NCBI GenBank assembly: GCA_963708165.1
Contig: OY970187.1
Location: 992,001-1,056,000 of the forward strand
Length of the DNA: 64,000 bases
DNA from: Rubricoccus sp963708165
GTDB taxonomy: Bacteria; Bacteroidota; Rhodothermia; Rhodothermales; Rubricoccaceae
Reading direction: 5' to 3'
Part shown: piece by piece, positions 25,898 to 34,898 of the stretch
How positions within the stretch are numbered: position 1 is the stretch's first letter
How the letters are laid out: each line of letters opens with the position of its first letter
Notes under the pieces: generated by a model
Databases searched by the model: none
The model's input: the letters and a program-made list of their open reading frames with translations, nothing else
Told to the model about the DNA's origin: nothing
Translations under genes and position numbers: made by a program

Positions 25898-25915
25898 GCC
25901 TCTGGCGCCAGAGGC
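25898..25915 (+). repeat. Palindromic repeat directly after a TAA stop
   Basis: Perfect GCCTCTGGCGCCAGAGGC followed by TTTC. It is a possible weak terminator; a conventional terminator follows at 25941-25980, so this copy is not needed for termination. Confidence 0.8.
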
Positions 25916-25940
25916 TTTCGGCCTCGCGTGCACACCGGCT

Positions 25941-25980
25941 GGGCGCTGGCGCGATCTTCCGCGTCAGCGCCCTTTTTGTT
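25941..25980 (+). terminator. Intrinsic terminator between the two paralogous lipoprotein genes
   Basis: GGGCGCTG and CAGCGCCC arms (plus inner GCGCG/CGCGT pairing) around ATCTTC, followed by TTTTTGTT. A strong canonical terminator ending 15 bases before the next start codon, so the second lipoprotein must have its own promoter within or after it. Confidence 0.85.
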
Positions 25981-25995
25981 TGCCCTGCACTGCCG

Positions 25996-26481
25996 ATGCC
26001 GTCCTCCCTTCGCCTTCTACCTCTCGCGCTCCTCGTCTTCGTTGCGGGGTGCGACTCCGTAGGCCTTCGCGCCGACGACGTGCGCCGCGGGTTGGTCTAC
26101 GAACTCGTGCTCGAAGACTCTCCAGCGACGCAGCCCGATGGGAACGACTGGGACAGCGGGATCACGCAGCCCAACCCCGACATCTACCTCGTCATCGAGA
26201 CGGCAGACGGGCGCGTGATTGCGGAGACTGAACCTCTGGCAAACGTCGATCCCCGCGACCTCCCTGTGATCTATCCCGTCCCGTCGCTCGAGATCGGCCT
26301 CGACGAGGAGATCTTTATCGTCGCGTTTGACGACGACGGACTGCTGGCCGACGAGTTCATGGACGAGATCGGCCCCGTCTTTCTCCGCGACTACCTGACG
26401 GACGACCTCGACGAGTCATTTCGCGTCTTCGGCGAGAGCGGCGAGATCGAGGTGCGGATGCGCGTCGAGTGGGACGACTGA
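25996..26481 (+). CDS. Lipoprotein, paralogue of the preceding gene
   Basis: 161 residues with lipobox LVFVAGCDSVG. Mature part is very acidic (DEEIFIVAFDDDGLLADEFMD) and shares DGNDWDSG, PNPDIYLVIET and the terminal beta strands (EIEVRMRVEWDD) with the upstream lipoprotein. Probably a tandem duplication that has diverged. Function unknown. Confidence 0.75.
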   Translation: MPSSLRLLPLALLVFVAGCDSVGLRADDVRRGLVYELVLEDSPATQPDGNDWDSGITQPNPDIYLVIETADGRVIAETEPLANVDPRDLPVIYPVPSLEIGLDEEIFIVAFDDDGLLADEFMDEIGPVFLRDYLTDDLDESFRVFGESGEIEVRMRVEWDD

Positions 26482-26501
26482 GACGCTCTACCAAAACGGT
26501 C

Positions 26502-26580
26502 GTCATTGCGAGCGAAGCCCGGCCATCTCGTGCAGGTGAGCGCTGAGTGACCAGATCGCCGCGTCGCTCCTTGCGATGAC
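26502..26580. repeat. GTCATTGCGAGCGAAG-type imperfect palindromic element
   Basis: The 79-base element begins GTCATTGCGAGCGAAGC and ends GCTCCTTGCGATGAC, inverted termini with GATCGCCGCGTCGC inside. Very similar elements (GTCATTGCGAG...CTCGCAATGAC) are scattered through unrelated bacterial genomes and can fold into a long hairpin RNA. It lies after the lipoprotein stop and before the convergent pfkA. Confidence 0.8.
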
Positions 26581-26679
26581 AACCGCTTTCAGGCAGTTTA
26601 AACACCGGCGCCGCACGGCTTCCCCAGAGGCCTCTGGCGACTCGTGCCAGAACCTGGCCCCAGCCTCTGGCGCCAGAGG

Positions 26680-27663
26680 CTAGCTGAGCAGCGCCGTAAG
26701 CTGCAGGAGGTCGTAGTCGACTTCTTTCTTGCGGCCCCACACGTTGCGGATGGGCGTGAGTTTGACGTCGTTGTTGACGATGCCCACCATCACGCCCGAG
26801 TGGCCTTCGAGGAGCGCCTCGACGGCCGCGTTGCCCAAGCGGCTCGCGATGACGCGGTCGCGCGCGGTAGGACTGCCGCCGCGCTGCACGTGGCCCAGCA
26901 CGGTCACGCGCGTGTCGATGTCGTCAAATGCGCCATCGTCGCGCAGAGCCTCAGCGATCTTCTGCGCGCCGCCCAGTTCGTCGCCCTCGGCTACAACGAC
27001 GATGCTCGACCGGCTCTGGCTCGACATCAGCGAGAGGATGCGCTCCTTGATCGCGCCCATGTCGGTCAGCATCTCGGGGATGAGCACCAGTTCGGCGCCG
27101 CCGCCGATGCCGCACGAGAGCGCGATAAAGCCCGTATCGCGGCCCATCACCTCGATCAGGAACAGCCGGTCGTGCGCGTCGGCGGTGTCGCGGATCTTGT
27201 CGATGGACTCCAGCGCAGTGTTGAGCGCCGAGTCGAACCCGATGGTCTCGTCGGTTCCGAAGAGGTCGTTGTCGATGGTGCCGGGGCAGCCCACGACCGC
27301 GATGCCGTGCTCCTCTCCCAGGCGCGTCGCGCCTTCCAGCGTACCGTCCCCGCCGATGGCGACGAGCGCATCGACGCCGAACGCCTTGAGGTGCTCCGCA
27401 GCGCGCTCACGTCCCTCGGCCGTACGAAACGCCTTGCTACGCGCGCTCTTGAGGATCGTCCCGCCCTGCTGCAAGATGTTGGAGACAGACAGCCGGTCCA
27501 TCTCCACAAAGTCGCCGTCGATCATGCCCGCGTAGCCACGCCGGATGCCCATGACCTCCAGGCCTTCGGCAAGGGCGCGGCGCACAGCGGCGCGGATGCA
27601 CGCGTTCATGCCGGGGGCGTCACCGCCAGAGGTAAACACGCCGATGCGGGAAAGCTCCTTCAC
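26680..27663 (-). CDS. pfkA: ATP-dependent 6-phosphofructokinase
   Basis: 327 residues. GVFTSGGDAPGMNACIR (ATP loop), AIGGDGTLEGA with Gly after GGD rather than the second Asp of PPi-dependent enzymes, catalytic PGTIDNDLFGTD, and MGRDTGFIAL. Commits fructose 6-phosphate to glycolysis. Monocistronic. The TAG is overlapped by the palindrome at 26663-26680. Confidence 0.96.
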   Translation of the reverse strand: MKELSRIGVFTSGGDAPGMNACIRAAVRRALAEGLEVMGIRRGYAGMIDGDFVEMDRLSVSNILQQGGTILKSARSKAFRTAEGRERAAEHLKAFGVDALVAIGGDGTLEGATRLGEEHGIAVVGCPGTIDNDLFGTDETIGFDSALNTALESIDKIRDTADAHDRLFLIEVMGRDTGFIALSCGIGGGAELVLIPEMLTDMGAIKERILSLMSSQSRSSIVVVAEGDELGGAQKIAEALRDDGAFDDIDTRVTVLGHVQRGGSPTARDRVIASRLGNAAVEALLEGHSGVMVGIVNNDVKLTPIRNVWGRKKEVDYDLLQLTALLS

Positions 27664-27862
27664 AGGGCTCGGGGACTAGAGAGTGAGGACGGGCGAGAGC
27701 GGTAGACTAGCGCCACCTCTGGCGGCAGAGGCGGAAGGCTTATCAAATACCTAAGCGACGCGTTCGCCACAGCTCCAGCGGCCTCTGGCGCCAGAGGCCC
27801 ACGCGTCGGGAATGGAGCAGCAGCGGCAGGCGAGTTGACCATGCCGCCAGAGGCCTCTGGCG

Positions 27863-28828
27863 CTAGCCGCGCGGATCGCGGGGCCGCACGAGCACGATGC
27901 CCACCTGCGAGCGGATGCCCTGGACATAGCTCTGTAGGTCGTTCGAGATCTTGACCTGCTCCGACGAAAGCGAGGCGTGCATAAAGCCCGTGTGCTGCGC
28001 CGTCTTGTGGACGAAGCCCGTGTGCGTCACGTCCAGACCGCCGATGCTGGTCGCGGTCGCGATGATGTCGCCCGCCTGCATAAAGTCGTAGGCCTCGGCG
28101 ATGCGGTTTTGCGGGATGTAGAACAGCTCGGTCCCAGCCAAGTCCGCCTCGCGGTCCACGATGCACGAGAACGCCTCGTCCGACTGCAAGTGCGGGTACG
28201 CGTCGCGGTTATTCGACATGAAGTTGATTCGTTTGTCGAACGTCTCGCCGCCAGAGGCCTGCGTGATGTTGGCGAGCACGCCGCGCGTCTGGTTGTCGCG
28301 GATCCAGTCCGAGAAGTAGTGGAGGCGCGAGCAGTAGGCGCCCATCTCGCCGCCGCGGTAACGCAGCTCGCGCACGCCGCGCGCGTAGCTCGCGTGGTCG
28401 GTCTGGCCGGTGGCGATGGCCTTGGCGAGCGAGAGCACGTTCTCGATGTAGAGCACGCAGTCGAAGGCGCGCAGCGTGACGACGAGCGTCTCCTCGCTCG
28501 GCTCGTCCAGCAGACCGCCCACATAGGGCTGGCCGATCATGGCCTCGCCCACTTTCTGCACCAACGCACCGTAGGGCAGCGCGGCCCAGTTCTCGGCCTC
28601 GGCGCGCGCCATCACGGTCGAGAACAGCGCCCGAGTCTCGGCGTCGAGCGCGACGAGCGTGTCTGCTGCGACGAGGTCCGCGTTGGTCGGCAGCGCGTTG
28701 GACGCGGGCGGCGCAGCGGCCTGCGCGATGGCAGCCTCTGGCGCGCGCGCCTCGGCGTCACCGGGATTGGAGCAGGCCGCGAGCGCGACGGAGAGCGCGA
28801 GCAGAAGTGTAGCGGGAACGGCAGGCAT
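27863..28828 (-). CDS. DUF1460 amidase-like lipoprotein
   Basis: 321 residues from ATG 28828, which gives a lipoprotein signal peptide (LLALSVALAACSNPG). The rest matches DUF1460, N-acetylmuramoyl-L-alanine amidase-like NlpC/P60-related proteins: catalytic Cys in RAFDCVLYIENVL, His in GGLDVTHTGFVHK, and INFMSNNRDAYPHL. Likely acts on peptidoglycan fragments in the periplasm. Linker after the lipobox contains repeat-derived ARAPEAAIA. Stop TAG is flanked by the palindrome at 27845-27862. Confidence 0.85.
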   Translation of the reverse strand: MPAVPATLLLALSVALAACSNPGDAEARAPEAAIAQAAAPPASNALPTNADLVAADTLVALDAETRALFSTVMARAEAENWAALPYGALVQKVGEAMIGQPYVGGLLDEPSEETLVVTLRAFDCVLYIENVLSLAKAIATGQTDHASYARGVRELRYRGGEMGAYCSRLHYFSDWIRDNQTRGVLANITQASGGETFDKRINFMSNNRDAYPHLQSDEAFSCIVDREADLAGTELFYIPQNRIAEAYDFMQAGDIIATATSIGGLDVTHTGFVHKTAQHTGFMHASLSSEQVKISNDLQSYVQGIRSQVGIVLVRPRDPRG

Positions 28829-28939
28829 AGGTCTTCGGGAGGGAGCAGGTGGAGAACGCCAGAGGCGCGAGGCTGTTGCGAGGCGTAGCCTCTGGCGCCC
28901 ACGGATCTGTGTCGGGGCAGGCACGGCTGAAAGGGGGCG

Positions 28940-29557
28940 CTAAGCGGTCTCGCCAGAGGCTACGCGCTGTGCCAGTCTGGCGGGCTGGATCAGCGCGGTG
29001 GCGAGACGGTCTTCGTACGCCTCGCGGGAAATCTCGATCACGCCCATCCGCGCGAGGTGATCGGTGTGCATCTGCACGTCCAGAAGCATAAAGCCTCTGG
29101 CGACGAGGTGCTCGACGAGATGTGCCAGCGCCACCTTGGAAGCGTCCGTTGCGTGGCTGAACATGCTCTCGCCGAAAAACGCCCCGCCGATGGCGACGCC
29201 GTACAAGCCGCCCGCGAGCGCGCCCGACTCGTCCCAGCACTCGACCGAGTGCGCGGCGCCCTGATGGTGCAACGAGGTGTAGGCCGCCTCCACCTCGGCC
29301 GAGATCCACGTCTGCTCGCGCCCCGGCGCGGGTGCGGCACAGGCCTCGATCACGCGCTCGAACGCCCGGTCTGTGGTGACGGAGTACGTGCCCCGGCGTA
29401 GCCTCTGGCGGAGCGAGCGCGAGGCGCGGAAGCCGTCGAGCGGCAAAATCGCGCGGGGGTCGGGCGCATACCAGTACACCGCGTCGTCCTCGTCGGGGTC
29501 GGCCATCGGGAAGTAGCCGATGCGGTAGGCGTGGAGCAGGATCTCGGGCGTGAGCAT
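28940..29557 (-). CDS. aat: Leucyl/phenylalanyl-tRNA--protein transferase
   Basis: 205 residues, near the usual length. Starts MLTPEILLHAYRIGYFPMAD, then WYAPDPRAILPLDGF, and FGESMFSHATDASKVALAHL, the family signature. Adds Leu or Phe to proteins with N-terminal Arg or Lys, making them ClpS/ClpAP substrates in the N-end rule pathway. Divergent from the biotin carrier gene at 29638. Confidence 0.95.
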   Translation of the reverse strand: MLTPEILLHAYRIGYFPMADPDEDDAVYWYAPDPRAILPLDGFRASRSLRQRLRRGTYSVTTDRAFERVIEACAAPAPGREQTWISAEVEAAYTSLHHQGAAHSVECWDESGALAGGLYGVAIGGAFFGESMFSHATDASKVALAHLVEHLVARGFMLLDVQMHTDHLARMGVIEISREAYEDRLATALIQPARLAQRVASGETA

Positions 29558-29637
29558 AGGCGTGGCCGCAAGGTGAGCGCGCGCCGCCAGAGGCGCAACC
29601 CCTCCTCTGTATCTTGCCGCATCCCCTCCCGCACACC

Positions 29638-30153
29638 ATGTCTTCCTCTGCCTTCGGTCCCATCCAATCTCGCGTCGCCGGGGTCACCTTTACGATCGAG
29701 CACGATGGCACCACGCTGTTCGTCAACGGTGAGCCCAGCGATGCGACCGTCCAAAAACTGGGCGAGTACGCGTATCTCTACATGGAGAACGGCAAGCCGC
29801 AGCGCGTGTATCTGGAGTTTAACGACGACGGCTCGATTGTGGGCACCGCCGACAGCCACCGGCTGCCGGTGGAGATCAAAACCAGCACGGACCTTCTGCT
29901 GGAATCCTTCGGGATGGACGCCGAGGAAGGAGGTGCGGACCGCGAGATTCGCGCGCCGATGCCGGGCCTCGTGTTGCGGCTCCTCGTCGCCGCTGGCGAC
30001 ACCGTCGAGGCCGGGCAAAGCGTAGCGGTGTTGGAGGCGATGAAGATGGAGAACGAGCTCAAAGCGCCCGCTGCAGGCACCATCGCGGCGGTCCACACCG
30101 AAGAGGGCGCGGCGGTCGGGAAGAACGATCTGCTGATCGAACTCGGCGAGTAG
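29638..30153 (+). CDS. Biotin/lipoyl carrier protein (BCCP-like)
   Basis: 171 residues from ATG 29638. C-terminal biotinyl domain with IRAPMPGLVLRLLVAAGD and EAMKMENELKAPAAG (Lys is the biotin site). The N-terminal domain (VAGVTFTIEHDGTTLFVNGE and RVYLEFNDDG) resembles the small domains preceding biotinyl domains in acyl-CoA carboxylase alpha chains, so it may belong to propionyl- or methylcrotonyl-CoA carboxylase rather than AccB. No carboxylase gene adjoins it. TAG shares its G with GCCTCTGGC. Confidence 0.88.
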   Translation: MSSSAFGPIQSRVAGVTFTIEHDGTTLFVNGEPSDATVQKLGEYAYLYMENGKPQRVYLEFNDDGSIVGTADSHRLPVEIKTSTDLLLESFGMDAEEGGADREIRAPMPGLVLRLLVAAGDTVEAGQSVAVLEAMKMENELKAPAAGTIAAVHTEEGAAVGKNDLLIELGE

Positions 30154-30290
30154 CCTCTGGCGATACGCCTGAGCGCCTATGGCACGCCAGAGGCGTGGGC
30201 TACTCGGCCTCTGGCGAGGCCGGAGCCTCGGGTGCGCTCGCGACTGCGGTGTTGGCCTCTGGCGACGCCAGAGGCTCGGAGACCTCGGTC

Positions 30291-31115
30291 TCAGCAGCTC
30301 TCGGTCTCAGGGCTTTCGGTCATGCCCCACGTGCTGGCCGCGCGGTCTTTGGTCGCGATGAACAGCGCGATGCCCGCCGCAACGCTCGCATTGAGGCTTT
30401 CGGCCGGGCCGCGCATGGGAATCGCCGCGAGGCCGTCGCAGGCTTTGCGCGTGCTCGTGGCCAGCCCGCGCCCTTCGCTGCCGATGACCAGGACCGTCGC
30501 GCGGTCCCAGTCCCAGTCCCAAACCGTCGTCGCGCGGTCGTCGGCCTCTGGCGCGGCTTCCAACCCCACCACCCAGTAGCCGCGCTCCTTCATGGCGTTG
30601 AGCGCGCGCGCCATGTCTCGCGTGCGCGCCAGAGGCGCCTGCAGCGCAGTCCCTGCGCTGGCTTTGACGGCGGTCGCGGAAAGCGGTGCCATGCCTTTCT
30701 CCGTGACGACGATCACGTCGGCGCCCGCGGCGACGCCGCTGCGCAGGATGGCGCCGTAGTTGTGCGGGTCGCCCACGCCGTCGAGCGCGAGCACGAGCGG
30801 CTTGCGCTCGCGCACATCGTCGTTGGTGGGCGCGACCTGGCTGAGCAGATCGTCCACGTCGCGGTAGGCGATGGGCGCCACGAGCGCGACCACACCCTGG
30901 TGACCGGCGCCCTTGGCCGCGCGCTCCAGTGCCTGCTGCGGCACCATCTGCACGGGCACACCGGCGCCGCTGGCGGCCTTGCGGATTTTTTCCAGCGCGC
31001 CTTCGATGCGCCCGCCGCTGCCGCGCGCGAGCATGACCTTCTCGATGCGCGCCGGGTCGGCGTCGATGAGTTCGCGGACGGGGTTGCGCCCCGCAACGAT
31101 GGTCGTGTCGGTCAT
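30291..31115 (-). CDS. rlmB: 23S rRNA (guanosine-2'-O-)-methyltransferase RlmB-like (SpoU/TrmH)
   Basis: 274 residues. N-terminal L30e-like domain (TTIVAGRNPVRELIDAD), C-terminal knotted SpoU domain with motif 1 NYGAILRSG, motif 2 VLVIGSEGRGL and motif 3 MRGPAESLNASVAAG. Methylates ribose in 23S rRNA; which guanosine cannot be told from sequence. A short tandem of GTCCCA at about 30503-30521 encodes WDWDWD in a surface loop, and a repeat unit adds EAAPEAD beside it. Confidence 0.88.
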   Translation of the reverse strand: MTDTTIVAGRNPVRELIDADPARIEKVMLARGSGGRIEGALEKIRKAASGAGVPVQMVPQQALERAAKGAGHQGVVALVAPIAYRDVDDLLSQVAPTNDDVRERKPLVLALDGVGDPHNYGAILRSGVAAGADVIVVTEKGMAPLSATAVKASAGTALQAPLARTRDMARALNAMKERGYWVVGLEAAPEADDRATTVWDWDWDRATVLVIGSEGRGLATSTRKACDGLAAIPMRGPAESLNASVAAGIALFIATKDRAASTWGMTESPETESC

Positions 31116-31228
31116 GTCTCGGCGTTCGGTCGTGAGGTGGCAAGGTGCCCGCTGCGGGCGCCGGTGCCAAACGAAAAGCGCGCGCCTCTGGCGAGTTCTA
31201 AGTCTGAGTCCGCCTCTGGCGCCAGAGG

Positions 31229-32690
31229 CTATTGCGCGGCCAGCGCTTCGAGCCGCGCGACGAGATCACTCGCCCAGGTCTCGTGCTCGGGCTTCATCAG
31301 CACGCTGCGGAGGATGCGCGCGTGCGGGCGGTCGCGGGTGATCTCGGGCGGGAAAGCCTCGGCGTCCACGCGGTAGAGGCTCAGGTAGACAGCCTCTGGC
31401 GACGCTCATCGCGCGGTCGAAGAGAGCGCCAGAGGCGGCGTCGATTTGGGACAGCGAGGCGCCCGTCGGGTAGTAGCCCACGATATCGAGCTCGGGCTCG
31501 CGCCAGAGGCGGAAGTCAGGTGAGGCGTCGATGCCTCTGGCGAAGGCACGGGCGGCGCGGAGCGTTGCGGCGAGGATGGGCCCCAGGCCGTCATGTGCCG
31601 CCAGAGGCAGCGCACGGAGGGTGAGCCAGAGCGCAGCCGCGGCGGCGCCCGGGCGGCTGCATTCCAGGCTGATCTCGCCCAGGTGCAGCGCGTCGGACGT
31701 GAAGTAGGTGTACGGCGAGTCGTGTCTGTAGAAGCGCCCGACCGAGGGGTCGCGGAAGAGGACCGCGCCACATCCGTACGGCTGCAAGCCGTGCTTGTGC
31801 GGGTCCACGACGACCGAGTCGGCGCCCGAGATCGCGAGGAAGTCGTCACCCGGGAAACCCGCGAGGCCTCTGGCGCTAGAGGCCTCTGGCGACGATTCAC
31901 CGTCTCCCCCGTTCGCCCCTCCTCTCTCTCCGCCAGAGGCCAGCAGCCGGAAGAAGCCGCCATACGCCGCGTCGATGTGTACGCGCACGCCGTGGCGGCG
32001 GCAGAGTGCGATACCCTCGCGAATGGGATCGACCACGCCCAGGCCGGTCGTACCGGCCGTCAGCACGACGGCGCTGACGGCGCCCCCCGCCAGAGGCTGC
32101 TCTAGCGCGCCCACGTCGATGCGTCCTCTGGCGTCCGCGGCGACCGTCACCACATCCAGGCCCAGCACGTGCGCCATGCGGGCGTGCGTGTAATGCGCGT
32201 CCTCGCCGACGGCGATGGCTTGCGGCGTGCCGTTCTCGCGAGCCAGTTCGCGGATGACGAACAGCGCTTCGAGGTTGGCGACCGTCCCGCCGCCGGTGAG
32301 GTGGCCCAGATGCTCAGCCGGGAAGCCAAACATCGCGGCGAGATCTGCCACGACCTCTTTTTCCATCTTGCCCGTCGCCGGGCCGCCGTCGAGCGCGTGG
32401 TTGTTGGGGTTGAGCCGCATCGCCGCGGCGTAGGCTGCCCACGCGACCGGGTGCGGAGGCTTGAGCATCTGCCCAGCGTAGCGCGGGTGGAAAAACGGAT
32501 AGATGCCGTCCTCCTCACCATCGGTCGGCGCGGTGAGGCGCGCGGTGAACTCGGCCACGGCGTCGTCCAGCCTCTGGCGCGGAACGGCCAGCGATGGATG
32601 CACCTCAAACGGACCGTGCTCGGCTTGCCACGCGTCGAGCGGGTTCAGGATCTGCGCGAGCAGCGCGCGCGGATCTACAGGTTCGCTCAT
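31229..32690 (-). pseudogene. PLP-dependent group II decarboxylase, frameshifted near its end and fused in frame to lgt
   Basis: From ATG 32690: PLP Lys in VVDPHKHGLQPYGC, HIDAAYGGFFRLL, HLTGGGTVANLEALF, typical of group II amino-acid decarboxylases (glutamate, diaminobutyrate or aromatic; substrate unclear). The main frame ends at 31266 with non-homologous sequence. The correct C-terminus (AVYLSLYRVDAEAFPP to LEALAAQ, TAG at 31229-31231) is in another frame, switching at a repeat unit at about 31391-31400 (CGCCAGAGGC). Total length is one base over a multiple of three. In addition there is no stop between lgt and this gene. It may be inactive, or an assembly error. Confidence 0.75.
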
Positions 32691-33725
32691 GCCGCGCCAG
32701 AGGCTGGGGCCGCAGCGCCAGAGGCAGGGGAAGGCCGCGCCAGAGGCGGCTTTGGCGCCCGGCGTGTCAGCCTCTGGCGGGAACGTGATGCGGCGCGAGA
32801 GCAGCGCCACACCGATCACGCCCAGCGTGACGAGCCCGACTGAGATCCACTGCGACTGCGAGAGGCCCAGCGCCCAGACCTTGTTGGTGCGCATGAACTC
32901 GATCAGGAAGCGCTCGGCGCCGGTAAAGATGAGGTAGATCGAGAACAGCCAGCCCGCCTTGAACGGGTGCTTGCGCATGGCCCAGAGAATCCCGCCGAGC
33001 ACGAACGCCGCGACGGTTTCGTAGAGCATCGTCGGGTACACGCCGACCGCGCCCGGGATGTCACACGCAATCTCTCGCGCCTGAAGATTGAACGTCACGG
33101 GATCGCTGATACCGCCACCGAAGACGTAGGCGCGGGGGAACGTCTCAGTCCAGAGGAAGCCAGGCATCCAGCCGGGCTTATCCGCGAGACTGGAGCACAG
33201 GCCCCAGTCGCCGTCGCCCGAGAGGTAGCACCCGATTCGGCCGATGCCGTAGGCCACCATGAGGCCCGGCGAGGCGGCATCCGAGAGGCGCGGCAGGTCG
33301 ATCTTCTTGCGCCGCGCGAACCACCAGACCGCGAGCGTCGCCATGATGAGGCCGCCGTAGAAGGTGAGCCCCGCGCCGGAGAAGAGCACTCGCACCGGGT
33401 TCTGCACGAACTCGTCCCAGAAGTCGAAGATGTTGAACAGCTTCGAGCCCGCGATGCCCGCCACTACGCCAATGCCCATCAGCGTCCACACGTAGAACGA
33501 CGGGCTCGTCGGGCCGGTCTTCTCGCGCCCCTTGGCGTCTTTGTACGTCGCGCGGACCGGTGCAATGAGGCCGCGGTTGTACAGCCGGTCCAGTTCCTCC
33601 TTCGTCAGCCACGCGGCGACGAGGAACGCTGTCGCGACCATCAGCCCGAACGAGTTCAGGTTGAACGGGAACGGCCACGGGATTCCGAAAAAGTCCGGAA
33701 GCAGATCGGAGACGAACGGATACAT
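32691..33725 (-). CDS. lgt: Prolipoprotein diacylglyceryl transferase (no stop before the decarboxylase)
   Basis: Starts MYPFVSDLLPDFFGIPWPFP at 33725. Multi-pass membrane protein; Lgt signature here is GRIGCYLSGDGDWG, the Bacteroidota variant of GRxGNFxNxE, plus YPTMLYETVAAFVLGGILW. Transfers diacylglycerol to the lipobox Cys, needed for the several lipoproteins in this window. After about 330 residues the frame continues without a stop through repeat-rich linker (PPEADTPGAKAASGAA, CLWRCGPSLWRG) into the decarboxylase, to 31266. The coordinates given cover only the Lgt part and linker. Confidence 0.85.
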
Positions 33726-33895
33726 GGTCTGGGCGCTGGGGGCGGCAAGATCGCACGCTGTCCCCTCCAACGGCGAGCGGGCCTCGGCTCACGCCTCGCG
33801 CGGCACGGGTCTTCACGCCAGAGGCCTCTGGCGAGGGCCGTCTTGCGCGGCGCATCGCGGGCAGAAGTGGAGCGGCGGACGCTAGCCGCCAGAGG

Positions 33896-34696
33896 CTACC
33901 TCCTCGGCTTCTCGAAGACGAGGATGTGCTGCTGCGGGAGCACGTCGCGGTTTTCCACGAAGCGCCAGCCGTTGGCCTCGACTTCCTTGACGGCCTGCGC
34001 CTCAGTCATCGTGTGGAGGCGCTTGATGGGAATCGTCGGGTCCTCGCCGCGGTACTCCACGAGCACGAGTTGTCCGCCTGGCCGCGTGCCGCGGAGAATC
34101 CCCGCCAGCATTTCGCGCGGGTGCGAGAACTCGTGGTAGGCGTCCACGACCAGCGTGAGATCGACCGACTCGGGCTCTAGGCCGGGGTCCGAGACTGTGC
34201 CCATGACCGTTTCGACGTTGGTCGCGTTTTCGACCTCGGCGCGGCCCGCAACGATCTGCAGCATCTCGCGCTGAATGTCGACCGCGATCACTTTGCCCGT
34301 CGGCACCAGCGGCGCGAGACGAAAGGTGAAATAGCCTGTGCCCGCGCCCAGGTCTGCCACGACAGCGTCGGGTGCCAAGCCGAGCGCATCGACGAGAAGA
34401 TCTGGGCGCTCCTGGCGCGCGCGGTCGGCGCGCTCTAGCCACGCCGCGCCGCGGTGGCCCATGACGAGCGAGATCTCACGGCCCATGTAGAACCGTCCGG
34501 TGCCATCTCGCGAGGCTTCGCCCTCCTCGTAGAACACGCCATCGCGGGCGGTGCTCTGAGAGCCTCTGGCGAGCGGCGATGTCTGAGTGGTTTCGGCGGG
34601 CGCCAGAGGCTTAGGCTCCGGCGAGTTCTGCGCCGAGCAGCCCAGCGCAGCGCCCGCGACCGCAAAGGCGGCGGCGAGCGCGAGGCGGGTCGTCAT
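33896..34696 (-). CDS. SAM-dependent methyltransferase with a lipoprotein signal
   Basis: 266 residues from ATG 34696. Residues 1-20 form a lipoprotein-like signal (AAAFAVAGAALGCSAQ), then a class I methyltransferase: VVADLGAGTGYFTFRLAPL (SAM loop), VIAVDIQREML (acidic loop) and LTLVVDAYHEFSHPREML. Secreted methyltransferases of this sort are known in Bacteroidota but SAM supply outside the cytoplasm is unexplained. Linker after the lipobox contains repeat-derived KPLAPAE and PLARGS. TAG overlaps a repeat unit. Confidence 0.8.
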   Translation of the reverse strand: MTTRLALAAAFAVAGAALGCSAQNSPEPKPLAPAETTQTSPLARGSQSTARDGVFYEEGEASRDGTGRFYMGREISLVMGHRGAAWLERADRARQERPDLLVDALGLAPDAVVADLGAGTGYFTFRLAPLVPTGKVIAVDIQREMLQIVAGRAEVENATNVETVMGTVSDPGLEPESVDLTLVVDAYHEFSHPREMLAGILRGTRPGGQLVLVEYRGEDPTIPIKRLHTMTEAQAVKEVEANGWRFVENRDVLPQQHILVFEKPRR

Positions 34697-34898
34697 GGAT
34701 GTGCGAGGGGTGTGCACGGTCGAGACGCGGCGGGCCGCGGGGAAGTCACACCTGCAACGTACGGACAGGCCCCGGGGTGCCCAACGGCCTCTGGCGCGGG
34801 AGTGCTCACCAAAGGCCGTCGGGCTGCTCTGAGAACGCTTGGCGAGGCGCATCTGCCATGTGATGGTATGCTTTCGGTCTCGCCAGAGGCCTCTGGCG

